This document shows, one piece after another, positions 55,460 through 64,000 of a stretch of DNA of 64,000 nt; positions within the stretch are counted from its first letter, which is position 1, and each line of letters begins with the position of its first letter. The notes beneath the pieces were generated by a model. It searched no databases. It saw only the letters and a program-made list of their open reading frames with translations, and was not told the DNA's origin. Both the position numbers and the translations under genes were made by a program. The stretch lies in the NCBI GenBank assembly GCA_016490735.1, contig JAEMWC010001112.1, positions 102,001 through 166,000 of the forward strand, read 5' to 3'. Source of the stretch: Pachyseris speciosa. Lineage: Eukaryota; Cnidaria; Anthozoa; Scleractinia; Pachyseridae.

Positions 55460-58400
55460 CGGCATTTAAAAACAAAGAAAAAACATGTATTTTAAGTATA
55501 TGAGTGTGATTGGACAAAAAGATAGATATAAAGTGTTCTGGTAATTAGGTTGTGTCTTGTCTGGCCCTTAAAAATGGTTTGATCACACGCTTGAATATAT
55601 TAAAAGTCGGGGCGTTTTTGATGTTGCTCGGTAATGAATTCCATATCCTAGGACCTTGAAACAGGATCAAAAATTTTTTGATATTTGTTCTACACGTATG
55701 AGATCGGTAAAGGTCAGAGTATCTCGTTGAATATTGATGAATCTGATTTCCAGTTTGAAAGATTTGATTAAAAGCAGTAGGTAAAGCGTCATGATGATAT
55801 AAGTACATAAAAGAACTTACTTGGAACGTGTAGATACTAAAGACATCAAGAATTTTTAAATTTGCCAAAAGAGGTTAACTTGAAGCCTTATAGTCAGCCT
55901 TGGAGATCGCCCGGACTGCTCTTTTCTGTAGTAGGTAAAAATTAAATTGCAGTAAGTAAGATAAGGATAAACAAGGGCATAGTATAGTGTAAGAAGAGAT
56001 TTTGAGGGCAAATAGTATTTAGCTTTATAAAGTAACTCGATAGATTTAGAAATCTTAGCCGTAATAAAATTTACATGAGTTTTCCACGTAAAGTGCTGAT
56101 CAATATAAACTCCAAGAAACTTAGTATTGTCTACTTGTTCAAGTACATTATTTTCTATGACAATCTGCCTACTGATAGGTAACGTTTTTTGCCTTGGTCT
56201 GAAGATCATTAGTTTTGTTTTCTTGACGTTTATTGATAACTTATTGGCTTTTAGCCAAGTTGAAACATTGTGGAGCTGGTCGTTAAGATGGGAGGTAAGT
56301 ACATCCAGGTCACTATGTTCAAAAAATATACTGGTGTCATCAGCAAATAATATAAATTCGAGTTCATTAGAACTAGAGCAGGCTGGGAGATCATTTATAT
56401 AAATAGTAAAAAAGAGGGGGCCTAGTATAGAGCCTTGCGGTACGCCACAAATTTGTCTTAAAGCATCGGATTTAAAATCATCAATTTGGACATATTGTAT
56501 TCTATTACAAAAATAGTCAGTTATCCATTGATGGGCTGTCGCAGTGATGCCACATGCTTCCAATTTAGATAATAGTATTGCATGATCTAGGGTATCAAAG
56601 GCTTTTGATAAGTCAAGAAATATTCCAGCTAAGTATTTTTGACAGTCAACGGCGTGGGCGACTTTGTTCATAAAATTAATCAAAGCGTGGGAAGTAGAGT
56701 GGCCAGGACGGAAACCGAATTGATGTTTAAATAATATGTCATTATAAACAGCTCTTTCGAAAATTTTAGAAAAGGCAGGAAGTATAGCAATTGGTCGGTA
56801 GTTTCGTGCTAAGCTAGCGTTATCAGATTTAAAGATAGGAATAATTTTAGATATTTTCAGTCTATCTGGAAAAACTCCTGATGACAAAGATAGGTTAATA
56901 ATTGATAACAGCGGATCTGAGATGAGGTCGAGTGTTTTTTTGATAATAGAAATTGGAACGTTATCAGGTCCGGGGGCCTTTCCGTCTTTAAAACCTTTTG
57001 TTATTGTTTTGAGTTCCTCAGCGGTTACATGAATGAAGGTTGACAGAGAGTCTGAGGGCACACTGCTTATAAAATCCTGGAACGACTTGGAGGCAGGGGC
57101 TATTTTCTCAGCCAAATTTAGACCGATGTTTGTGAAATATTTACAAAATTTGTTGGCAATTATTTCTTTACTGTTAATGCTTTCACCATTTTCAGCTACT
57201 AAGGGGTATGTCAACTTCTTCTTTTTGTTATGGCCTATTGCATTATTCAAAATCCTCCACGTCTACTTGATGTTAGTCTTGTTAATTTCAATTTGATTTT
57301 CAAAATAGAGCCTCTTGGCATTTCTAAGAAGATTAGTTGGTTTGTTTTTATACGTTTTGTATTTGAGAAGTTTTTCATTCGATCGATGATCAAGGTATTG
57401 CTTGTATAGCTTATTTTTCTTATTGATTGACCTAAGTAAGCTCTTTGTAAGCCAAGGTTTCCTAAAGGAATTCAGAGCCTTACCTTTGATAGTTTTAAAA
57501 GGGAAACACGTATCAAATAAGCCAGTGTACTTGTCAATGAAAATATTGTAAGCGGTATTAGGATCATTGGCATTGTTGGCCTGATCAGAGAGATCCCAGT
57601 CAATATTTTCTAGTTTGTGTCTAAATTCATTGACTCTTATCTCGCTGGTATCTCGAATAGTAAAGCTGTTGCTGTCTTTACGCAAGGAATCACCAAAAAC
57701 AATTGGATAGATCGGTAGGTGATCTGAGATATCACTAATGATCAAACCACTTTTTAAGGACACTGTAGTATTGTTTGTAAAAATGTTGTCTATAAGCATC
57801 GCAGAATGTGCTGTAATTCTTGTGGGTTTTGTAATCATTGGCAGAAAACCAAAAGCAAAAAGCGATTCAATGAATTGAGCGGTGATTGAATGGGATTCAT
57901 GCTTCGGTAAATCCAAATTAAAATCACCAGTTATATAACAATGCTTATTGCCTTTGGTGACACCTGAGATAATTTCATTTACTTTCTCTATTAATTCCAC
58001 AGTGTTTTCAGAAGGAGGGCGATAAATAACTCCAATTACCATACTTTTATGTTGTGGAATAAAAATTTCAACGAAAAGATACTCAATAATATTTACATCG
58101 GATACATTAAACTCTGGCAGGATTTTATATGAAAAATTTTTGTCGATAAAGAGGCCAACTCCTCCGCCAATTCTATTAGTGCGATGGTTGCTAACAAAAT
58201 TGTAACCTTCAAAGCTTAGGTCATTAACATTACTTTCTTTTACCCATGTCTCCGTTATGGGAAGAAATGAAAACTTATGATTTATACTGGCTAGTAAGTG
58301 GGCAAGGGCGTCTTGGTTTTTAACTAGGCTGCGGGCATTTAAATGAAATAGCGAGTAGGATATTAAGTTATTACCACCCGTTAGCCCATTCAAATCTTCC

Positions 58401-59140
58401 ACAGTCTCGTAATTGCAATAACTAGCTGAACTAGCATAACTTTTTTTATTTAAATCAGGGTCAAGGTCACTATTAGGATCACTAAGGCTAGAATGTTGGT
58501 CAAGAATTGGGTTGAAAAAAAGTGTTTCAAGTTGATCAGTGTCATAGCTTATTGTCCCATGTTGAAACTCATAAAGGACAATTTTAAAAGCATTGTCATC
58601 CAAATCATGGAATGGAAACTGAGACTTACAGTAATTACATAGTAAAGATCCTGTTGATTCGCTGCAGAGATGACAAGTCATATTAATCGGCATTACTAAA
58701 TTCTCCTGATGTTCTCTCATCATTTGAGCTCCAGAATTTACTGGGTTATCATAAATAACTAATTTGTCAAACCTCAGGAATGCTCTTTGGTTCTTGCGTC
58801 TTGCTTCCTTCAACTTGGGCATTAGTTCCATCCGCTTCTTAATAACACGATCAGAATAATCCTCGTTTACGAACATATATGTTCCGTGCAGCTTCTTCTT
58901 GGCTTTAAGAACTGCCTCACGATCCTTGTAGTTGAGAAACCGGGCGACAATTTTGCGAGGCTTGGAGTCAGAGCGAGGTCTACCAACACGATGAGCCCTT
59001 TCTATAACAAAGTCGGTTCCGACTTCAGGCATGTGACTTGAGATTAGGTGTTTGATTTTGATTTCCGATAGTAGTATAGTACTTGGGGGTACCAGAACAT
59101 TTGAAATCAGATGATACAATTCGATGATATCGTATTTTTA
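55460..59140 (-). mobile_element. CR1/L2-like LINE, 5' truncated
   Basis: A minus-strand element. On its 5' side a stop codon near 59135 and the lack of an N-terminal region indicate truncation. Its 3' end lies near the Penelope 3' end. It has no poly(A) tail, as is usual in the CR1/L2 group. Confidence 0.8.
55545..59119 (-). pseudogene. LINE polyprotein: RNA-binding region, endonuclease, reverse transcriptase
   Basis: 59119-57263 is open for 618 codons: an ORF1-like part (VIERAHRVGRPRSDSKPRKI), a CHLCSESTGSLLCNYC zinc knuckle, then an AP-type endonuclease (LNARSLVKNQ, GGVGLFIDKNF, ITGDFNLDLP, SDISDHLPIY). A TAG at 57264-57266 separates it from the reverse transcriptase in the same frame, 57250-55856 (FPDRLKISKIIPIFK, GIFLDLSKAFDTLDH, GVPQGSILGPLFF, catalytic FADDTS). 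The C-terminus is frameshifted near 55930 and 55860 and ends at 55545. ORF1-like and EN-RT regions in one frame are unusual compared with two-ORF LINEs. Confidence 0.85.
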
Positions 59141-59460
59141 GCAATCTATAGTTTATTAAAAATGCGTGACTTTCTGGGAAAAATCACCAAGCGTGACATT
59201 CTCGGAAAAATTACCTTTGAATTTGTTGAAGCAATTAAAGATGCAGAAAAATAGCAAAACTGGTGGCCACCAGAACCTCTCATGAGGGACTTAATTTGTT
59301 TTTTTGAATTACCACCCTTCATCCTTTCCTTGAGTTATATTGTTTGTTTTTTTCACCCTCCGGCTTGAGGTTGAACCGGCACTTCTGACAAGCCTAAGCT
59401 CGAATATAGCTCTACCCAACAACCCGACACCATCTCAGGGTGATTTTTTGTGTTTTTAAC
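59141..59460. other. Spacer between LINE and polymerase element
   Basis: A small direct repeat (GCGTGACTTTCTGGGAAAAA, then GCGTGACATTCTCGGAAAAA, 59164-59210) lies in a 30-codon open frame. No recognisable gene. Confidence 0.4.
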
Positions 59461-59498
59461 CCATGGAATAACGGCGGGGGTTTTTCGTTATTCCATGG
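59461..59498. repeat. Perfect 13-bp hairpin
   Basis: CCATGGAATAACG (59461-59473) and CGTTATTCCATGG (59486-59498) around a GCGGGGGTTTTT loop. As RNA it would be a stable stem. It lies about 410 bases beyond the polymerase stop, in its downstream region. Confidence 0.85.
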
Positions 59499-59500
59499 GG

Positions 59501-59570
59501 TGGCTTGTATACATTTCGCTAACGAAAGGCCCCGCTTTTTCCAATCGTTAGATACTTTGTATACAAGCCA
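59501..59570. repeat. Second hairpin, two-part stem
   Basis: TGGCTTGTATACA (59501-59513) pairs with TGTATACAAGCCA (59558-59570), and CTAACG pairs with CGTTAG inside. It is directly adjacent to the first hairpin, giving tandem stem-loops. It could be an element terminus, a transcription end or a MITE. Confidence 0.8.
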
Positions 59571-59908
59571 CACTTTATCTGTGTAAAAAAACCCTTTGTG
59601 TATGCGTTTGTTTTATCATTTTTATGCTTGTGGTACATAAATGAAATTTTCAAAGATAAAAAATAATACGCATGTGTAAAAAGCGAAAACTCTGACGTAG
59701 TTTGATGACTCATTCGAAAGGGAAACCCCCCAACAAATGTTCCTGTCTCATATGCTAATTCTTCGGGTAAAGGGTCAGATAGAGGGCAGTATTTTAAATT
59801 AAATATACAACAAAACTCACAATACTATCCTGAACTAGGCAAATCAGTGGGTTTGAGGCGATAAAAACACCACAGCTATGGTGTGACGTCAACAGCTAAC
59901 TGAACTTT

Positions 59909-62900
59909 TTAGATTTTATAATGTCCGTATGCGTAGCTTGTCACACCATTATCATGAATATACCGCTTATCATCGAAACAGCTGAGTGATACTTTATTGA
60001 TTTCATAACTTCCTAATTTATGGTTTTGGCTTCTGATTGTTTTCATTCTATGATGCAACTGTTTATTATCAAATAGTGTCTCTTTATAATTTTCATGTTT
60101 GATGTTATTCTTAATAATATTCTTCTTAATTCCCTTAGCAGTTTTTCCTCCTTTTTGGTTGTCTTTCATATAGCTATACATTTTCGATCGTAGACCGATG
60201 AATTCACAAATTGGAACTCCTGCAGCCTCATCTTTGAATTTACCAATTACTTTTTTATTCGTCTTATCGAAATATGGAGAGTATTCTGGGTAGTCGCTGT
60301 TGTCAAATTTATTTTTATCCTTCCAGAAATTTCTATAGACGTCTTCGGTTTCGATTTCGTATGTTAATGAGTCAGTGTCTGTGAATAGTAATTTTGCTTC
60401 ATCTCCATATTTCTCTTTGATGTAGTTGTAGTGGAATTCATACATCAATGTCTTGCTAAGGTCTAGAATACACATCCCCACATATGCCGGCCTGTTCAGG
60501 GTAAGTGTTTCTTTAATCTTATGCACAGCTACTAGATTTTCATTGAATATTTTACTGCTAACATATGTCGGTTTAGCAGCCATTTTTAATAGTTTCTTTT
60601 CATCGGTGACTAAACTGACGTCTACTCGCTTTCTGAGGTTTTCCATCGTTTTTCCGAAGACCGAATTGTTCATGAGTTTGAAGAAGTCTTTCTCAAAGGC
60701 ATTTTTAGCATTAGTTCTTTTCTGAGTGTTGAAATTAATATATTGCTTCAACCATGCGGACTGATTGAACTCTAGGACTCGATGGACTTTAGTTATTTTC
60801 AAACCGAGATCAGTGTATAATTGGAGGTTCCTATAATGGAGCACGTATTTTTCTTTGTTGCTTAATGTTGGTATTAGTTTATGTACCAGACCAGTTGATA
60901 TTTTATATTTCTTCGCGATGTTTTTGCAATAATCTGATAGCATGTCCTCGGTCACTTTAATCTTTTCCTGTCCAAGTGGGTAGTCATTATGCAGATCATG
61001 TAACTCTTGGGGGTATTCTAAATCAACTTCAAGTATCAAACCCTTCTCACTATCTTCTTTATACTTAGCTAGGTCTATCTTATCGATCTGTTTTTGTGTC
61101 ATCCATTTGAAACCACCGGTTGGTAAATATTGACTCATAGCCCAACCGTATAGATTATTAGCATCGAGATACATGATGTACTTCGAGGGCGCCTTCTCAT
61201 CGTATTCTTTCATGTATTTATTGTTTGCTTTTCCATATCGGTTTGCTATATAACTTATTCCTCCACGTATACCCTTTTCAATGAATTGAAACATGTCAAT
61301 GTCAGTCATTAGTTCTAGTTTTATATCAGTCATTTTCAGCATAGCTTCCCAAGATAGCCCAGGGCTAGTGAAATAATGACATGGGTCTAGTTTATAGTAT
61401 TCAAGACACGTTTTCCTGAAGTTTTCGAATACATCAGCTAATAGAAGGATGTCTGATTTAAGGTATAGGTCATGATACTCACCCATATTTTTGAGAGAGA
61501 ATGTATTCCACACATTCTGGGCATGTGTATAGTCTTTATCACTTATATGTTCATCATTTAATATGCTGTAAAATTTTTCTTTCGGTGGTAGCTTTTCATT
61601 GAATTTATCAAAGCTATCCATGAAGTCGTATGGATAAACTCCTTTTTGAGACATTAAATCAAGATCATTACCTTTGAACTCTTGAGAGGTATATTTCAAG
61701 GCTTCTTTTGGAAGATTACTGACAAGTCTATCCAAACTAGAGCTCATGAATTGAAAACTATCAATGAAGGTTAAATTATTACCAAGCATGAAAGCCATAT
61801 ACTTTTCCATATTGTTGGGAATAGCATTGATTGCCATTTGACACTTTTCACCTTTCTTATTTGTGTAAGCGTGTTTCTTAACAATAGCTCCAATTTCTTG
61901 CATAATAAAATGACTGTCATAACCTCTCAAATTATGGAATATAACTGGAATTTTTATTTCTTCTGCATTTACTCTAAGTTTAAGGTTACATTCTTGATGA
62001 GCAGAACCTCTGTATTTACCAGTGATATGACAATGATCTCGAACTCTAATATCTTTATCAGTATATATTTTGTTACAAATATGACATTCTTTGGCTTTTT
62101 GAAATTCCTCCTCATCCTCTTTCATCATTTTTAATGGTTTGTTGAATTCCTTTTTCATGACCTTCTTACAATATTTGACTTCCTCCAGCATAGCTTCCAT
62201 AAATTTGTAAACGGCTTTTTCACCTCTGTAAATTTGTATTGGTTTGCTATGTTTGTCGTCATAACAACAAACTACTTTATAACCATATCCACAGTCTGTG
62301 TGCTTCTGGTATGCTTCTGTGTATGATTTATCATTATTAGGTTGACAACCGGATATCTTTTCAGTTATAGCCTCAAAGTCTGCATAGATTACAAATGGTG
62401 TGGGCAGTTGTTTATGGAAGTTGTTGAATTTTAGTATGTTTTTACCTTTTTCTGGTATTTTTATCGCTTGTGTGCCATTTACCAGGATACAGTTGCCCTT
62501 GTGATCATTCAAGACCCTTTCAGAGCTAAAACACTGCAAACAATGCATGCAGAAATGCTTTCTTTCCTTGTGTCTCCTTTGATTGTACATGAATTTGTTG
62601 AAATCTTTGATGAGTACATAGTGCTTGTTTTCATCTTCAGTTATCAATAAAAGATTCATGTGATCTTTGTTCTTTTCATTTGAAATATAGATTGGGAAAG
62701 GTTGTTTGTCCTCATAACCAAATACATTGATGTTTATATTATTTTGTTTTTCAATCTTGTTATACTGTTTTGTTGTGACTGGGAATTCAATCCCTGAATA
62801 ATTTAAGTTGTCTACATATTCCTTGTCTGATTTTTTGATTCTCTGTGGGTTTTTGTCTTGTGGATTCAAATGTCTGATGTGACACCATCTGAAGCATTCA

Positions 62901-63640
62901 TTATCCTCATTTTTCATATTAATCAATCCCTTTGCATTGTTTCTGAGTTCCTGTGGTAGTTTTATGTATGAGGAGCCTTTCATTGGTTGATATTTGACAA
63001 CATTAAGATAATGACTGTCAACAGATTCAATAGTCCAACCAGAACCTTCAGATACCCATACAGCTATTTTATTCAAGATTTGCTGTTTTGATATTTTTAG
63101 TGATTCAGTGACTTCCAGATTGTTCACAATTGTTTGAGCTGGACTGTTAAAATATGCGGTCTTATACACTGTTTCTCCATCTGATGTTTTTGTGAATGTT
63201 ACCTTGAGTGTTTCAACAAATTTCAGTCCTTTCATTTCATTTAACAGATTTTTTATATGATATGCAATAGCCATTCTTGTGTTTAGTAGTTGCTCTAGCG
63301 GGTCTTTGTCATTTTTTATGTCAATTTCATAAGACTTTGTGTATCCTTTCAGAGCTTTCTCTGTTTGCTCTATCTTAGTTCTGGGTGCTGGTACTGGTTT
63401 TGGTTTGTAAGTTCTTGGTTTGGGTATTGGTTTGTAATCATCCCTAAATTCTAATGGTGGAAGAATTATGTCGTTTTCATAATCTTGAACCATTTGTTTT
63501 ACACTCCTGCGAGGCGCTGGCACTGGCCTCTGTACAGGCTTGGTATCATCTACCACAATAACTTTTGGCTTCTTCTGTTGCTTCAACAGCAATTTAATCA
63601 ATTGAGATTTGCTAAGTTTCTTGAGATTTTTTTTGTCCAT
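59909..63640 (-). CDS. Family B DNA polymerase, Polinton/adintovirus type, intact
   Basis: 1243 residues, start ATG at 63640. The N-terminus is Lys-rich (KNLKKLSKSQLIKLLLKQ), followed by PVPAPR/PKPR repeats (35-90). A C2H2-like knuckle lies near 363-384. Exonuclease motifs: DFE at 421-423, NLRGYDSHF near 570, and Y-x3-D within YHDLYLKSD near 722. An HNH/endonuclease VII-like Cys/His cluster (CHICNKIY...HCHITGKYRG...HQEC) lies at 519-551, between ExoI and ExoII. Polymerase motifs: DANNLYG near 825, KLMNNSVFGKT near 988, and the catalytic DTDS at 1088-1091. It would copy a linear viral or element genome, probably protein-primed. It is unbroken, unlike almost everything else here. Its base composition is much more AT-rich than the host exons. 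Confidence 0.93.
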   Translation of the reverse strand: MDKKNLKKLSKSQLIKLLLKQQKKPKVIVVDDTKPVQRPVPAPRRSVKQMVQDYENDIILPPLEFRDDYKPIPKPRTYKPKPVPAPRTKIEQTEKALKGYTKSYEIDIKNDKDPLEQLLNTRMAIAYHIKNLLNEMKGLKFVETLKVTFTKTSDGETVYKTAYFNSPAQTIVNNLEVTESLKISKQQILNKIAVWVSEGSGWTIESVDSHYLNVVKYQPMKGSSYIKLPQELRNNAKGLINMKNEDNECFRWCHIRHLNPQDKNPQRIKKSDKEYVDNLNYSGIEFPVTTKQYNKIEKQNNININVFGYEDKQPFPIYISNEKNKDHMNLLLITEDENKHYVLIKDFNKFMYNQRRHKERKHFCMHCLQCFSSERVLNDHKGNCILVNGTQAIKIPEKGKNILKFNNFHKQLPTPFVIYADFEAITEKISGCQPNNDKSYTEAYQKHTDCGYGYKVVCCYDDKHSKPIQIYRGEKAVYKFMEAMLEEVKYCKKVMKKEFNKPLKMMKEDEEEFQKAKECHICNKIYTDKDIRVRDHCHITGKYRGSAHQECNLKLRVNAEEIKIPVIFHNLRGYDSHFIMQEIGAIVKKHAYTNKKGEKCQMAINAIPNNMEKYMAFMLGNNLTFIDSFQFMSSSLDRLVSNLPKEALKYTSQEFKGNDLDLMSQKGVYPYDFMDSFDKFNEKLPPKEKFYSILNDEHISDKDYTHAQNVWNTFSLKNMGEYHDLYLKSDILLLADVFENFRKTCLEYYKLDPCHYFTSPGLSWEAMLKMTDIKLELMTDIDMFQFIEKGIRGGISYIANRYGKANNKYMKEYDEKAPSKYIMYLDANNLYGWAMSQYLPTGGFKWMTQKQIDKIDLAKYKEDSEKGLILEVDLEYPQELHDLHNDYPLGQEKIKVTEDMLSDYCKNIAKKYKISTGLVHKLIPTLSNKEKYVLHYRNLQLYTDLGLKITKVHRVLEFNQSAWLKQYINFNTQKRTNAKNAFEKDFFKLMNNSVFGKTMENLRKRVDVSLVTDEKKLLKMAAKPTYVSSKIFNENLVAVHKIKETLTLNRPAYVGMCILDLSKTLMYEFHYNYIKEKYGDEAKLLFTDTDSLTYEIETEDVYRNFWKDKNKFDNSDYPEYSPYFDKTNKKVIGKFKDEAAGVPICEFIGLRSKMYSYMKDNQKGGKTAKGIKKNIIKNNIKHENYKETLFDNKQLHHRMKTIRSQNHKLGSYEINKVSLSCFDDKRYIHDNGVTSYAYGHYKI

Positions 63641-63731
63641 GTTATAATATTATATAAGATATTATTTTTTAAATATATTTTAAACATTTTATATGAATTT
63701 TATTTAAACGATAATTATATAGAACTATAAT
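63641..63731. promoter_or_regulatory. AT-rich divergent promoter region
   Basis: The 91 bases between two diverging starts are more than 85 percent A+T with TATATAAGATATT-like boxes on both strands. It probably drives the polymerase leftward and the HNH-like ORF rightward. Confidence 0.55.
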
Positions 63732-64000
63732 ATGATGAATAAGATTGAAATTAATGGATGCGTTTATAATATTCACCCAATTTATGACTTATACGCCTCA
63801 GATGCAGATGGAAATATTATAAATATCATCAAGAAAGTACCTAATGTTGGTAACAAAAATGATCGTGGTTATATGAAGTGTAATGTGAGGAAACATGGTC
63901 AAAAAGGGAAAAAAAACATATTTAATACATCGGTTCATTTGGGAGTGTCACAATGGTTTAATAACTGATAATAAAGTGATTGACCATATTAATGATGTAA
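63732..64000 (+). pseudogene. HNH homing-endonuclease-like gene, frameshifted and cut by the window end
   Basis: Starts MMNKIEINGCVYNIHPIYDL with a NUMOD4-like opening, then basic (MKCNVRKHGQKGKKN). The frame stops at 63966. A neighbouring frame from about 63930 continues with WECHNGL and then IDHIND, the first histidine half of an HNH motif, so a small shift or deletion lies near 63930. HNH nucleases with NUMOD domains are common in large DNA viruses and their integrated relatives. The rest of the gene lies outside the window. Confidence 0.6.

Larger units (their letters stand above)
52828..55460 (+). mobile_element. Penelope-like retroelement
   Basis: The 5' side abuts an ATTAAAT-type microsatellite (about 52795-52838), a common truncation or insertion site. 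The 3' side has a short UTR with a conserved hairpin at 55351-55391 and ends near 55460, against the 3' end of the next LINE. Confidence 0.85.

Noticed and set aside
59162..59254. 30-codon ORF with an internal duplication
   Set aside because: Too short and without a match; noted only as a direct repeat.

Overview
The window is animal nuclear DNA, most likely from an anthozoan cnidarian such as a stony coral or relative. This is an inference from several signs: split host genes with GT-AG introns, tRNA-derived SINEs, a Penelope-like element, CR1/L2-like and L1/Tx1-like LINEs, a Ty3/gypsy element with very short LTRs, virus-derived DNA elements, and a hammerhead-ribozyme tandem repeat of the retrozyme kind. 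No organism can be named from the sequence alone. Very little of the window is ordinary coding DNA. Most of it is nested mobile DNA, and nearly every coding element carries a stop or a frameshift.

Layout. 1-9.6 kb: SINE, MITE and foldback repeats, including one copy of a long dispersed repeat (about 6.1-8.7 kb). 9.63-19.51 kb: a virus-like DNA element with terminal inverted repeats (TIRs) of about 620 bp. It carries two opposed gene blocks: a packaging-type ATPase and a basic-tailed protein on +, and four small genes on -. It was later invaded by a Ty3/gypsy retrotransposon (12.8-17.3 kb) that landed inside a proline-rich repeat gene. This element sits in a second copy of the dispersed repeat, so the first copy (near 6.66 kb) preserves the empty site. 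19.59-25.05 kb: a decayed, nearly full-length L1/Tx1-type LINE in the same repeat copy, with a 13-bp target-site duplication. 26.95-27.90 kb: a 957-bp TIR element with a 9-bp target-site duplication that carries a fragment of a RecQ-like helicase gene.

28-40 kb: an ETFA (electron transfer flavoprotein alpha) gene copy with introns and several disabling lesions, 30.5-38.3 kb. Its introns are full of TTAA-flanked foldback elements and SINEs. On both sides lie pieces of a repeat family with a hammerhead ribozyme (28.9-29.07 kb and 39.23-39.60 kb). 40-45 kb holds SINEs, a truncated tRNA-Cys and no recognisable protein gene. 45.3-51.2 kb, - strand: a PARP3-like gene in eight recognised exons, with a one-base frameshift in the WGR domain and no visible exon for the catalytic histidine. 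52.0 kb: a frameshifted THAP-domain fragment.

52.8-55.46 kb: a Penelope-like element (reverse transcriptase plus GIY-YIG endonuclease) with one frameshift and a hammerhead-like fold after its ORF. 55.46-59.14 kb, - strand: a CR1/L2-like LINE with one nonsense codon and a frameshifted tail. 59.9-64 kb: the only large intact ORF, a 1243-residue protein-primed-type family B DNA polymerase of the Polinton/adintovirus kind. It is divergently paired across a very AT-rich spacer with an HNH-endonuclease-like ORF that runs off the window.

How the parts relate: the window records serial insertion (dispersed repeat, then virus-like element, then gypsy; dispersed repeat, then LINE; dispersed repeat, then helicase-carrying element). 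It also holds two decayed host gene copies and two kinds of self-cleaving-ribozyme-like retroelement sequence.
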